Origin: Lachnospiraceae bacterium UBA3632 | Lineage (GTDB): Bacteria; Bacillota; Clostridia; Lachnospirales; Lachnospiraceae | Direction of reading: 5' to 3' | DNA length: 45,369 bases | Assembly: GCA_002373975.1 (NCBI GenBank) | Contig: DFKZ01000125.1 | Span: 1-45,369, forward strand | In this document: positions 8,608 to 17,531 of the stretch, piece after piece | Layout: each line of letters begins with the position of its first letter | Numbering within the stretch: position 1 is the stretch's first letter | Notes under the pieces: generated by a model | What the model was told of the DNA's origin: nothing | Seen by the model: the letters and a program-made list of their open reading frames with translations, nothing else | The model's database searches: none | Made by a program: the position numbers and the translations under genes

Positions 8608-9732
8608 ATGATGATAAATACATTACTTCATACACCCGAAGGAGTGCGGGACATATACGGCAAAGAATATGCCGGAAAAGAATTTATCGAGAGCAAGATG
8701 GGAGATAAGATCTCTTCATTCGGATACAGAAGGATGGAGACGCCGACCTTTGAGTTCTTTGATGTCTTTTCAAAGGAAGTAGGAACTATTCCCAGCAGAG
8801 AGCTGTATAAATTCTTTGACAAAGAAAACAATACGCTGGTACTTAGGCCCGACTTTACACCATCCATTGCGAGATGCGCAGCGAAGTACTTTATGGAGAG
8901 TAATGAGCCCTTGAGATTTTCTTATCTTGGAAGTGCGTTCACCAGAACGGACTCACTTCAGGGCAAATTATCCGAGACAACACAGCTGGGAGCTGAGCTT
9001 ATCGGAGATGATTCGGTATTTGCGGACGGTGAAGTTATCGCCCTTGCGATCCTGTCATTAAAGGAGATAGGGCTTAAGGATTTCAGAGTAAGCATCGGCC
9101 ATATAGGCTATTTTAAAGGCCTCTGCGAGGAAGCCGGCATTGATGAGGAGACAGAGAATCTGCTCAGAAACTATATTTCCGGCAAGAATCATTTTGCGGC
9201 CAAGGAACTGATCGAAGAGAAGAATATTCCATCACCTTTCAGGGAAAAGCTTCTTGGAATAGCTGATTCATTCCCGGATCTTGATTCACTTTCAAATGCG
9301 AAAGATAAGGTTACAAATGCAAGATCCATAGAAGCGGTATCAAGGCTTGAGGTCCTTTATAAGGTACTTGAAAACTATGGCGTTTCCGAGTATGTCTCCT
9401 TTGATCTTAGCATGCTCAGTAAATACAATTATTATACAGGTGTGATATTCAGAGTGTTCACCTACGGTATCGGAAGAGCCATAGTTAAGGGCGGAAGATA
9501 TGATAATCTTCTGAGGCATTTCGGAAAAGAAGCTCCGGCTATAGGATTCGGACTTCAGATAGATGATATTCAGGAAGCTCTTAACAGTCAGGATATAAAG
9601 CTACCGGACGAAAAGGAAGAAACCATCATCATCTATAACCCGGATGATTTTGAAGAGTACCGAAAAGCACTTGATAAAGCTTTTGAGCTAAGGGCTCAGG
9701 GCAAGATCGTTGTATTAAATGCAAAAAGATAA
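8608..9732 (+). CDS. hisZ: ATP phosphoribosyltransferase regulatory subunit HisZ
   Basis: Histidyl-tRNA-synthetase-like regulatory subunit that pairs with short-form HisG to make the first enzyme of histidine synthesis. The class II synthetase-like core is visible: TPEGVRDIYG at the N-terminus, then LVLRPDFTPSIAR near residue 85 and GGRYDNLLRHFG near 297. It lacks the anticodon-binding domain of true HisRS. At 374 residues it is slightly short but normal for HisZ. GGAG at 8601-8604 is only 3 bases from the first ATG and 6 from the next (8611), so translation may start at 8611. First gene of the his operon. Confidence 0.92.
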   Translation: MMINTLLHTPEGVRDIYGKEYAGKEFIESKMGDKISSFGYRRMETPTFEFFDVFSKEVGTIPSRELYKFFDKENNTLVLRPDFTPSIARCAAKYFMESNEPLRFSYLGSAFTRTDSLQGKLSETTQLGAELIGDDSVFADGEVIALAILSLKEIGLKDFRVSIGHIGYFKGLCEEAGIDEETENLLRNYISGKNHFAAKELIEEKNIPSPFREKLLGIADSFPDLDSLSNAKDKVTNARSIEAVSRLEVLYKVLENYGVSEYVSFDLSMLSKYNYYTGVIFRVFTYGIGRAIVKGGRYDNLLRHFGKEAPAIGFGLQIDDIQEALNSQDIKLPDEKEETIIIYNPDDFEEYRKALDKAFELRAQGKIVVLNAKR

Positions 9733-9799
9733 AAGCCTTACGGTCAAATGATAAAAAATCAGCATATAAACTGCTGACAGATAATATAGGAATGATAAA

Positions 9800-10444
9800 A
9801 TGAGTACAGACAGATATCTTACATTTGCCCTGGGTAAAGGGCGTTTGGCAAACAAAACAATGGAGCTTTTCGAGCAGATCGGAATAAGCTGTGAAGAGAT
9901 GAAAGATAAGGATTCCAGAAAGCTTATCTTTGTCAACGAAGATCTTAAGCTTAAATTCTTCCTGTCAAAGGGTCCGGATGTTCCCACTTATGTGGAATAC
10001 GGCGCAGCCGATATAGGTGTTGTCGGCAGGGATACAATTATGGAAGAAAACAGAAATGTCTATGAAGTGCTGGATCTTGGCTTCGGGAAGTGCAGAATGT
10101 GCGTGTGCGGACCTGCATCCGCTTCGGAGCTTTTGCTGCATCATGAAAGGATCAAAGTGGCCAGCAAATACCCCAGGATCGCCAGGGATTATTTCTATGA
10201 ACAGAAGCATCAGACCGTTGATATCATTAAGCTGAACGGTTCGGTTGAATTAGGCCCCATAGTGGGACTCACCGATGTTATTGTAGATATAGTCGAAACA
10301 GGTTCGACTCTTCGCGAAAACGGTCTTACGGTGCTGGAGGAGATATGTCCTCTGTCCGCGAGAATGATCGTAAATCCTGTAAGCATGCAGATGGAAAATG
10401 AACGAATAAGAGATATTGTTACGAAACTGCGGGATATTAACTGA
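9800..10444 (+). CDS. hisG: ATP phosphoribosyltransferase catalytic subunit HisG (short form)
   Basis: Condenses ATP with phosphoribosyl pyrophosphate, the committed step of histidine synthesis. The N-terminal block LALGKGRL-like (FALGKGRLANKTMELF) is present. The PRPP-binding block DVIVDIVETGSTLREN lies near residue 160. The 214-residue length lacks the C-terminal ACT-like regulatory domain of long HisG, so it needs HisZ, which is encoded just upstream. An AGGAAT ribosome binding site is 8 bases before the ATG. The gap to hisD holds a repeat remnant. Confidence 0.95.
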   Translation: MSTDRYLTFALGKGRLANKTMELFEQIGISCEEMKDKDSRKLIFVNEDLKLKFFLSKGPDVPTYVEYGAADIGVVGRDTIMEENRNVYEVLDLGFGKCRMCVCGPASASELLLHHERIKVASKYPRIARDYFYEQKHQTVDIIKLNGSVELGPIVGLTDVIVDIVETGSTLRENGLTVLEEICPLSARMIVNPVSMQMENERIRDIVTKLRDIN

Positions 10445-10447
10445 TTA

Positions 10448-10489
10448 AGTTACGCCGCAGACTATGATAGTTCCAACGTGCACGCGACG
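10448..10489 (+). repeat. Solo end of a MITE-like repeat between hisG and hisD
   Basis: Without gaps, 31 of 42 bases match the reverse complement of 45305-45346, the right end of the repeat near the window's right edge. This includes an exact 11-base ATGATAGTTCC at 10464-10474. Only one end is present. It sits in the 74-base hisG-hisD gap without disrupting either gene. Confidence 0.6.
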
Positions 10490-10518
10490 ATTGATAATTA
10501 TATGGAGATTTATAAATC

Positions 10519-11814
10519 ATGAAAAAAATAAAACTAAACGAAGAAACTAAATCACAGATATTGGAAAATCTGTTAAAACGCAGTCCCTCACAATATACGG
10601 AGTATGAGGCGACAGTTAATGAGATCATTTCAAATGTAAGAGAAAATAAGAATAAGGCTTTATTTGAATATACCGAAAAGTTTGACGGTTATAAGCTTAC
10701 CCCCGACAATATACTTGTCACAAGAGCGGAGATAGATGAAGCTTATGCAAAGCTTGATAAAGAGCTTATAGACGTGTTAAAAGAAGCTGCGGAGAATATC
10801 AGAGCATTCCACACAAAACAGCTTCGCAATTCATGGTTTGACGCCGGTGAAGACGGAACCATACTTGGAATGAAGATAACGGCCATCGGAAGAGTTGGCG
10901 TATATGTTCCCGGCGGTAAAGCCGCTTATCCAAGCAGCGTATTGATGAATGTTATTCCTGCCAAAGTTGCCGGTGTAAGTGATATAATAATGACAACTCC
11001 TCCCGGAAAAACCGGAGTGATCGATCCCGGTACACTTGTTGCCGCAGATATAGCAGGTGTTGACAGGATATATAAAGCAGGCGGAGCGCAGGCTATCGCA
11101 TCTATGGCATTCGGTACCGAGAGTATACCCAAGGTTGATAAGATCACAGGCCCGGGTAACATCTTTGTGGCCCTTGCCAAAAAAGCAGTATACGGACATG
11201 TAAGCATTGATTCCATAGCCGGACCTTCTGAGGTTATGGTGCTTGCTGATGATACGGCAAATGCTCACTATGTGGCAGCCGATCTTTTAAGCCAGGCTGA
11301 GCACGATGAGCTTGCAAGCGCGATACTTGTTACCACTTCGGAAAAGCTTGCGGATGATGTAAATAAGGAAATAGACGAATATCTAAAGAAGCTTTCAAGA
11401 GCGGAGATAATAAAGAAGTCCCTGGATAATTACGGATATATACTTCTTGCGGATGATATAAAGGACGGCATTGATGCGGTTAACGAGATCGCATCCGAAC
11501 ACCTTGAGATATTAACCGCCAATCCCTTCGAGACTATGACAAAGATAAGAAATGCCGGAGCGATCTTCCTCGGAGAGTATTCATCCGAGCCGCTTGGAGA
11601 CTACTTTGCAGGCCCCAATCACATCCTGCCCACTAACGGCACCGCCAAGTTCTTCTCACCTGTAAATGTTGATGATTTTATCAAAAAGACCAGCATCATT
11701 TCATATTCCAGAGAAGCTCTTGAAAAGGTACACAAGCAGATAGAGCTCTTTGCAAGAAGCGAGGGCCTCACCGCTCACGAAAACAGCATTGCTGTAAGAT
11801 TCGAAGATAAATGA
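10519..11814 (+). CDS. hisD: Histidinol dehydrogenase HisD
   Basis: Oxidises L-histidinol to histidine in two NAD-dependent steps, the last reactions of the pathway. Conserved blocks are GRVGVYVPGG (about 124-133), ITGPGNIFV (209-217) and IAGPSEVMVLAD (233-244). The zinc ligand region LLSQAEHDELAS contains Q259 and H262, followed by SEHLEIL and the C-terminal GPNHILPT. At 431 residues it is full length. A GGAG site lies 11 bases before the ATG. It follows hisG by 74 bases and precedes hisB by 36. Confidence 0.97.
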   Translation: MKKIKLNEETKSQILENLLKRSPSQYTEYEATVNEIISNVRENKNKALFEYTEKFDGYKLTPDNILVTRAEIDEAYAKLDKELIDVLKEAAENIRAFHTKQLRNSWFDAGEDGTILGMKITAIGRVGVYVPGGKAAYPSSVLMNVIPAKVAGVSDIIMTTPPGKTGVIDPGTLVAADIAGVDRIYKAGGAQAIASMAFGTESIPKVDKITGPGNIFVALAKKAVYGHVSIDSIAGPSEVMVLADDTANAHYVAADLLSQAEHDELASAILVTTSEKLADDVNKEIDEYLKKLSRAEIIKKSLDNYGYILLADDIKDGIDAVNEIASEHLEILTANPFETMTKIRNAGAIFLGEYSSEPLGDYFAGPNHILPTNGTAKFFSPVNVDDFIKKTSIISYSREALEKVHKQIELFARSEGLTAHENSIAVRFEDK

Positions 11815-11850
11815 TCATAAATTACGCAAAACCGGAGGATCAAAAGATCA

Positions 11851-12435
11851 ATGAGAACATCTGAAATATACAGAAAAACCAAAGAAACCGACATACGTCT
11901 TAGCCTTAATATAGACGGAAAAGGAAATAATGAGATCGATACCGGGATCGGTTTTTTTGATCACATGCTTGAAGGCTTCTCAAAACACGGTTTTTTTGAT
12001 CTGAATGTCAAAATAGACGGAGATCTTAATGTGGACGGTCATCACAGCGTTGAAGACTGCGGTATAGTACTCGGAGAAGCTATCAAAAAAGCCTTGGGCG
12101 ATAAGGCCGGAATAAGGCGCTACGGCCACTTTACGCTTCCCATGGATGAAGTGCTTGTACTGTGCGCCGTTGATCTGTGCGGAAGGCCTTATCTCAATTT
12201 TGATTATGAATTCAAAGCACCCATGGTAGGAGATTTTGATACTGAGCTTGTACATGAATTCTTTTACGCGGTTTCTTACAGCGCAGGAATGAATCTGCAT
12301 ATCAAGGTACTTGACGGCGGTAACGCTCATCACGTGATAGAGGCTATATTTAAAGCTTTTGCAAAGGCGCTTGATATGGCAACCGGGCTTGACGTAAGGA
12401 CAACCGGAGTGCTTTCCACCAAAGGAACATTATAA
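11851..12435 (+). CDS. hisB: Imidazoleglycerol-phosphate dehydratase HisB
   Basis: Dehydrates imidazole glycerol phosphate to imidazole acetol phosphate, a manganese-dependent step. Metal-binding and catalytic blocks are clear: TGIGFFDHMLEGFSKHG near residues 31-47, DGHHSVEDCGIVLGEA near 62-77, and the C-terminal TTGVLSTKGTL. The 194 residues match the monofunctional dehydratase, without the histidinol-phosphatase domain of the enteric fusion. A GGAGG site precedes the start by 12 bases. It is flanked closely by hisD and hisIE. Confidence 0.97.
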   Translation: MRTSEIYRKTKETDIRLSLNIDGKGNNEIDTGIGFFDHMLEGFSKHGFFDLNVKIDGDLNVDGHHSVEDCGIVLGEAIKKALGDKAGIRRYGHFTLPMDEVLVLCAVDLCGRPYLNFDYEFKAPMVGDFDTELVHEFFYAVSYSAGMNLHIKVLDGGNAHHVIEAIFKAFAKALDMATGLDVRTTGVLSTKGTL

Positions 12436-12459
12436 TTATGATCAGGAGATTATCCCGAA

Positions 12460-13746
12460 ATGTTTATTAAAAAATTTATTCCCTGTATTTATCTTTACAA
12501 CCTTCATGCAGTAAGGAATCTTGAAGATACATCCGTTGTAGATACCGATCCTCTTCGCCTTGTCCAGAGATATATGGAAAACGGCGCGGATGAGATCATC
12601 GTGTTTGATATGTCGGAAGGCGATAAGGATCATGAAGAAGCTCTTGATATGATCAAAGAGATCGCGAAGATTTCAGAGGTTGATGTTATCGGCGGCGGAA
12701 ACATCAAACGTATGGAAGATGTTAAAAAGCTTTTGTACGCAGGATGCGCCAGGGCTATTCTTGATTACAACGATATTTCAAATATAGAGATAACGGAAGA
12801 GGTATCACTTAAATTCGGGAAAGAAAAGATCCTTGCCCGTTTTGACGATCCTGCGATAGTATCGGATCATATCGATCTTATCGATAAATATGTTTCGACG
12901 CTGATACTCATGAACCCTCATATGATCAGAGAAACAATAGCAGTCACCCAGCTTCCGTTCATAGTTCAGATCAATCAGGTGGCGCTCAATAAGCTGCTTG
13001 AAATATTTGCATATCCATCTGTATGCGGAGTTACAGGAAATACTATAAACGATAATGTAGAGGAGATAAGCAATCTAAAGACCCTTTGCATGGATAATAA
13101 CATTCCCATTGTATCCCTTAAATCAGCTTATACATGGGATATGTTCAAGCTTGGACCCGACGGTCTTATTCCGGTTGTTGTGCAGGATTATCGTACCGAT
13201 GAAGTGCTTATGGTCGCATATATGAATCAGGAAGCATTCGAAAACACTCTCCTTACCGGAAAGATGACTTATTACAGCAGAAGCCGCAGGGAGCTTTGGC
13301 TTAAGGGAGAGACCAGCGGTCATTATCAGTATGTAAAGAGCCTTACTGCCGACTGTGATATGGATACCATACTGGCAAAGGTATCTCAGGTGGGAGCAGC
13401 ATGTCATACAGGAGCAAAAAGCTGCTTCTTTAATGAGATCACCAAAAAGGACTATCAGGAACCCGATAATCCGCTGATGGTATTCGAAGAAGTACTTGAT
13501 GTTATCAAAGACAGAAAGGTCCATCCGAAGGAAGGCTCCTACACAAATTATCTTTTCGACAAAGGAATAGACAAGATCCTTAAAAAACTTGGCGAGGAGG
13601 CAACAGAGATAGTGATCGCTGCCAAGAATCCAAACGCCAATGAAGTAAAGTACGAGATCAGTGATTTCCTTTATCATATGATGGTACTTATGGTCGAAAA
13701 GGGAGTGAGCTGGGAAGATATCACCACCGAGCTTGCAAACAGGTAA
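12460..13746 (+). CDS. hisIE: HisIE with an N-terminal degenerate HisA/HisF-like barrel
   Basis: Bifunctional enzyme of steps 2 and 3 of histidine synthesis (PRATP pyrophosphohydrolase and PRAMP cyclohydrolase), plus an extra domain. Residues about 1-220 resemble a shortened HisA/HisF barrel: FIPCIYLYN replaces the ACLDVK-like start, so the HisF catalytic aspartate position is Y11. The phosphate-loop part IGGGNIKRMEDVKKLLYAG (77-95) remains. HisI follows (about 225-328) with the metal ligands D298, D300, D302, C315 and C322 intact. HisE is at about 338-428 with KLGEEATEIVIAAKN. The C-terminal domains should be active; the barrel probably is not a HisF enzyme. Last gene of the operon. Confidence 0.9.
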   Translation: MFIKKFIPCIYLYNLHAVRNLEDTSVVDTDPLRLVQRYMENGADEIIVFDMSEGDKDHEEALDMIKEIAKISEVDVIGGGNIKRMEDVKKLLYAGCARAILDYNDISNIEITEEVSLKFGKEKILARFDDPAIVSDHIDLIDKYVSTLILMNPHMIRETIAVTQLPFIVQINQVALNKLLEIFAYPSVCGVTGNTINDNVEEISNLKTLCMDNNIPIVSLKSAYTWDMFKLGPDGLIPVVVQDYRTDEVLMVAYMNQEAFENTLLTGKMTYYSRSRRELWLKGETSGHYQYVKSLTADCDMDTILAKVSQVGAACHTGAKSCFFNEITKKDYQEPDNPLMVFEEVLDVIKDRKVHPKEGSYTNYLFDKGIDKILKKLGEEATEIVIAAKNPNANEVKYEISDFLYHMMVLMVEKGVSWEDITTELANR

Positions 13747-13752
13747 TCGTTT

Positions 13753-15630
13753 ATGAAGGGTTTTTGGAATACTAAACTTGCTCTTTCCGACGATATCCTA
13801 ATGAGGATAGAAAAACCGGAAAGATATATTGGACATGAACTTAACAGTGTCGTAAAAGATGCTGAAAAGGTTCGTGTCCGTTTTTGTATGTGTTTTCCGG
13901 ATGTATACGAGATAGGAATGTCACATCTTGGCATACAGATACTCTATGACATGTTCAACTCCTTTGAGGATTGCTGGTGTGAAAGAGTGTATGCACCCTG
14001 GGTGGATCTTGATAAGATAATGAGAGAGGAAAACATACCTCTTTTTGCTCTTGAATCTCAGGACCCTATTAAAAATATGGATTTTCTCGGTATCACCATC
14101 CAGTATGAGATGTGTTATACCAACATTCTGCAGGTGCTTGATCTTGCACAGATCCCGTTGTATTCTCGCGACAGAAAAGAAGATTGCCCCATAGTTATCG
14201 GAGGCGGACCGTGTACATATAATCCGGAGCCTATAGCAGACTTTTTTGATATGTTTTACATAGGCGAAGGCGAGACAAGATACAGAGAGCTGCTTGACCT
14301 TTATGAAGAGTGCAAGGATAAGGGCCTCGGAAGAAAAGAGTTCTTAAGACGTGCCGCTAAAATTCCCGGCATGTATGTTCCTTCGATGTATGATGTGAAA
14401 TACAATGAGGACGGCACAATAAAGTCCTTTGATCCCGTGGAAGAGGGAATCCCTGCAACCATCATGAAGGAAGTGGTTAAGGATCTGTCTGACACTTATT
14501 ATCCCACAAAGCCTGTTGTGCCTTATATAAAGTGCACTCAGGACAGGATAGTGCTTGAGATAATGCGAGGCTGCATAAGAGGATGCAGATTCTGCCAGGC
14601 AGGAGAGCTTTACAGACCCGTGCGCGAAAGGGATGTTGAGGTACTTAAAAAATATGCCCTTGAAATGATGAAAAGCACCGGGCATGAAGAAATATCATTA
14701 AGTTCGCTTTCGTCCAGCGATTATTCAAAGCTTCCTGAGCTTCTGGATTTTCTTATAGAAGAATGCTCCAAAAGGCATGTTAATATAACGCTTCCTTCAC
14801 TCAGGATAGATGCGTTTTCTCTCGATGTAATGAACAAGGTACAGGATGTCAAAAAATCCAGTCTTACCTTTGCTCCCGAGGCAGGAACGCAGAGACTCCG
14901 AGATGTTATAAATAAAGGGCTTACCACGGATGAGATCATAAACGGTTCAAAGGAGAGCTTCCTCGGAGGATGGAATAAAGTCAAATTATATTTCATGCTG
15001 GGGCATCCCTTTGAGACCGAAGATGATATACGCGGAATAGCCGAGCTTTCCAACGAGATAGCCGCCACATTTTTTGATACGGTACCGAAAGAAAAGCGCG
15101 TAAACGGAAAGATACAGATAACTGTAAGCACATCTTTCTTTGTGCCCAAGCCTTTTACAGCGTTCCAGTGGGCTCCCCAGTGTACCAAAGAGGACTTTAT
15201 ATCTAAGGCATACTTTTGCAGAAAGTCCATTACCGAACAGCTCAATCAGAAATCGATCAAATATAACTGGCATGATGCAGACCTCAGCGTACTTGAAGGT
15301 GTGCTTGCAAGAGGCGACAGAAGGATTGCTCCGGTCATTTTGTCTGTTTACAAAAAGGGAAGCTTTTTTGAGAGCTGGACGGAATACTATAAACATGACA
15401 GATGGCTGGAATCCTTTGAAGAAGAGGGCGTCGATCCGGACTTTTACACCACCAGAGTAAGAAATGATGATGAGATATTCCCCTGGGACTTCTTATCATG
15501 CGGCGTAAATAAGAGCTTTCTTTTAAATGAATGGCATAAAGCAAAAGAGGGAAAGACCACACCCAACTGTTCACAGCAGTGTTCCGGATGCGGAGGCGCA
15601 CAGTTCGGTGTAGGGATCTGTTTCAGATAA
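13753..15630 (+). CDS. B12-binding/radical SAM protein, TIGR03960-like
   Basis: Radical SAM protein of unknown reaction. Residues about 40-240 resemble the cobalamin-binding-like N-terminal region of YgiQ/MiaB-related proteins, for example FPDVYEIGMSHLGIQILYD. The iron-sulfur motif C274-x3-C278-x2-C281 in RGCIRGCRFCQAG binds SAM. A cysteine-rich tail (CSQQCSGCGGAQFGVGIC, about 606-623) may hold a second metal site. At 625 residues it matches the TIGR03960 family, which is almost always followed by a TIGR03936 partner, as here 26 bases downstream. It begins 6 bases after hisIE, so it may ride on the his transcript. Function is not known. Confidence 0.85.
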   Translation: MKGFWNTKLALSDDILMRIEKPERYIGHELNSVVKDAEKVRVRFCMCFPDVYEIGMSHLGIQILYDMFNSFEDCWCERVYAPWVDLDKIMREENIPLFALESQDPIKNMDFLGITIQYEMCYTNILQVLDLAQIPLYSRDRKEDCPIVIGGGPCTYNPEPIADFFDMFYIGEGETRYRELLDLYEECKDKGLGRKEFLRRAAKIPGMYVPSMYDVKYNEDGTIKSFDPVEEGIPATIMKEVVKDLSDTYYPTKPVVPYIKCTQDRIVLEIMRGCIRGCRFCQAGELYRPVRERDVEVLKKYALEMMKSTGHEEISLSSLSSSDYSKLPELLDFLIEECSKRHVNITLPSLRIDAFSLDVMNKVQDVKKSSLTFAPEAGTQRLRDVINKGLTTDEIINGSKESFLGGWNKVKLYFMLGHPFETEDDIRGIAELSNEIAATFFDTVPKEKRVNGKIQITVSTSFFVPKPFTAFQWAPQCTKEDFISKAYFCRKSITEQLNQKSIKYNWHDADLSVLEGVLARGDRRIAPVILSVYKKGSFFESWTEYYKHDRWLESFEEEGVDPDFYTTRVRNDDEIFPWDFLSCGVNKSFLLNEWHKAKEGKTTPNCSQQCSGCGGAQFGVGICFR

Positions 15631-15656
15631 AAAAAGATATCGGAGATGTTTGAATA

Positions 15657-16376
15657 TTGGTTTACAGAGTAAGATTTTCAAAACACGGAGCAATCCGTTA
15701 TATCGGTCATCTCGATGTAATGAGATATTTTCAGAAGCTGCTTAGGCGTGCCGAGATAGATGTGGCATACACAAACGGCTTTTCTCCCCATGCCATAACC
15801 ACCTTTGCCCAGCCTCTGGGAGTAGGGATAGAAAGCGACGGAGAATACATGGATATCCGTTTGAATTCCGGGATCTCCTGTGCGGAATTAAAAAAGAAGA
15901 TAAACGATTCCTCCGTTCCGGGGATACAGGCATTATCGGTTAAGCGCCTTCCCGACGATTCCGGAAATGCCATGGCAAGCGTAGCTGCTGCAGAGTATTA
16001 TATTTCATTTAAGCCGGGTAAAGAGCCCGATAACTTTAAATCCGCAGATAGAGATAAAGTTAATAAACTTATAGACAGTTTTCTTTCACAGGACCGGATA
16101 ATACTTGTAAAAGAAGGGAAAGCCGGCTTAAGAGAGATCGATATTAAAGAAAGAATATATCGATTTTCACAGGATGAGGAAGATGGCTGCTTTCATGCCA
16201 TACTTGATGCATCCAGCGGATATAACATAAAGCCTTCGGCTCTTATGGGCCTTTTTATGGAAAAAATCGGCATGGAGCTGAAAGACAATTCTCTTATGAT
16301 ATACAGGAAAGATACATATACAAGAGATACGGAAGGCAGACTTATATCCATGGATGATATCGGGACCTTTGAATGA
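15657..16376 (+). CDS. Radical-SAM-associated protein, TIGR03936-like
   Basis: Partner of the preceding radical SAM protein; the biochemical role is unknown. The N-terminus has the family signature VRFSKHGAIRYIGHLDVMRYFQKLLRRAEI and then NGFSPH near residue 40. It has no cysteine cluster of its own. At 239 residues it is normal for the family. The start is TTG at 15657, with CGGAG about 10 bases upstream; no ATG precedes the conserved block. In many Firmicutes this gene is followed by rng and rplU; rng follows here, but rplU does not. Confidence 0.83.
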   Translation: MVYRVRFSKHGAIRYIGHLDVMRYFQKLLRRAEIDVAYTNGFSPHAITTFAQPLGVGIESDGEYMDIRLNSGISCAELKKKINDSSVPGIQALSVKRLPDDSGNAMASVAAAEYYISFKPGKEPDNFKSADRDKVNKLIDSFLSQDRIILVKEGKAGLREIDIKERIYRFSQDEEDGCFHAILDASSGYNIKPSALMGLFMEKIGMELKDNSLMIYRKDTYTRDTEGRLISMDDIGTFE

Positions 16377-16422
16377 TCTTTACTTTTTATTCTAATCCAC
16401 CGACAGGAATCATTGATCATAG

Positions 16423-17439
16423 ATGAGCAGAAATATAGAAAACCGGCAGGAACTTATAAAAGCAAACTCTCTTCACGATGAAGTGAGTTCAAAAAACGGA
16501 AAGCTGATCCTGATATCACATAAATCATGTATCGGGATCTATCTTATTCAGGATACGCGCCTTACAGGCGTGTTTGCCATGCCCAAAGATACCAGAAGCG
16601 GAGAGATCATTTTAGGCAGAGTATCCAACATAAAAAAAGATATTTCTGCTGCATTTATTAAGATATCCGATGATACAGAATGCTTTATGAAGCTTTCAAA
16701 TGTCCCGAATGAATACCTGCCTTTAAAGCAGGGTATGCTTATTCCTGTTAAGATAAGATCAGATGAACAGAAAGGCAAGCTGATATCAGTTACAGCCCGG
16801 ATAAAAAAAGGAAAACTGCCCGAAGGCTGGGAACACAAGTCTGCATTTACCGTGCTTTTTAAACCCGAAAACAGCCTCATGAACTTCATATCAGCCAGAG
16901 TAAGTCCCACTGAATATGATGAAATAGTAACCGACAGTAAGGAAATCCAAGAAATGCTGGCGGCTACGGGTATTGCGGTAAGACTCTACAGTGATGATAA
17001 GATCGGACTTTCAGAGCTTTATGCGATTAAGACCAAGCTCTCGGAAAGCCTTTCGCGAAAGGTTTACATGAAAAGCGGTGCCTTTCTTGTGATAGATCAC
17101 ACCGAAGCTTTTACCGTGATCGACGTTAATTCCGGTAAAAACACCCCATCTAATAAAGCGGATGCCCGTGATGTGATACTTAAGCTGAATCTTGAAGCTG
17201 CAAAGGAGACAGCGCTTCAGATAAAACTACGAAATATAAGCGGAATGATCCTCATTGATTTTATCAACATGGAATCAAAAGAGGACGAAGATAAACTGAT
17301 AGCTGCCATGAATGAATTTGTTTCTGACGAAAAAGTGAAGGTAAATGTCGTCGATATAACTCCTTTGGGGATCATGGAAATGACAAGACAGAAAACCGAT
17401 AAACCTTTGTCGGAGATCTCCGAAATGCTTCTTGAATGA
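16423..17439 (+). CDS. rng: Short RNase E/G-family ribonuclease
   Basis: Endoribonuclease of the RNase E/G family, expected in RNA processing and decay. An S1-like RNA-binding part lies at about residues 60-125. The catalytic metal aspartates are present: D234 in VIDVNSGKN and D279 in LIDFINM. At 338 residues it is much shorter than RNase G (about 490). It ends soon after the DNase I-like domain (MTRQKTDKPLSE), so the zinc-link and small C-terminal domain that build the E. coli tetramer are missing. A weak AGGAA lies before the ATG at 16423. The gap to the next gene is 92 bases with no clear terminator. Confidence 0.87.
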   Translation: MSRNIENRQELIKANSLHDEVSSKNGKLILISHKSCIGIYLIQDTRLTGVFAMPKDTRSGEIILGRVSNIKKDISAAFIKISDDTECFMKLSNVPNEYLPLKQGMLIPVKIRSDEQKGKLISVTARIKKGKLPEGWEHKSAFTVLFKPENSLMNFISARVSPTEYDEIVTDSKEIQEMLAATGIAVRLYSDDKIGLSELYAIKTKLSESLSRKVYMKSGAFLVIDHTEAFTVIDVNSGKNTPSNKADARDVILKLNLEAAKETALQIKLRNISGMILIDFINMESKEDEDKLIAAMNEFVSDEKVKVNVVDITPLGIMEMTRQKTDKPLSEISEMLLE

Positions 17440-17531
17440 CAAATTATGAAAGCTACCGGCTCAAACTTGCATCGGAATAGTTTTTACCTTAAAATGAAGA
17501 AACAGGTAAGAATCATAAAGGGTGGTTTCCG

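Noticed and set aside
9759..9777. TCAGCA/TGCTGA hairpin between hisZ and hisG
   Set aside because: Six pairs without a T-run; too weak to be a terminator or to call as a regulatory element.
10831..11268. 145-residue minus-strand open frame inside hisD
   Set aside because: It lies antisense to a fully conserved hisD region and its protein is rich in cysteine, histidine and tyrosine, typical of a shadow frame.
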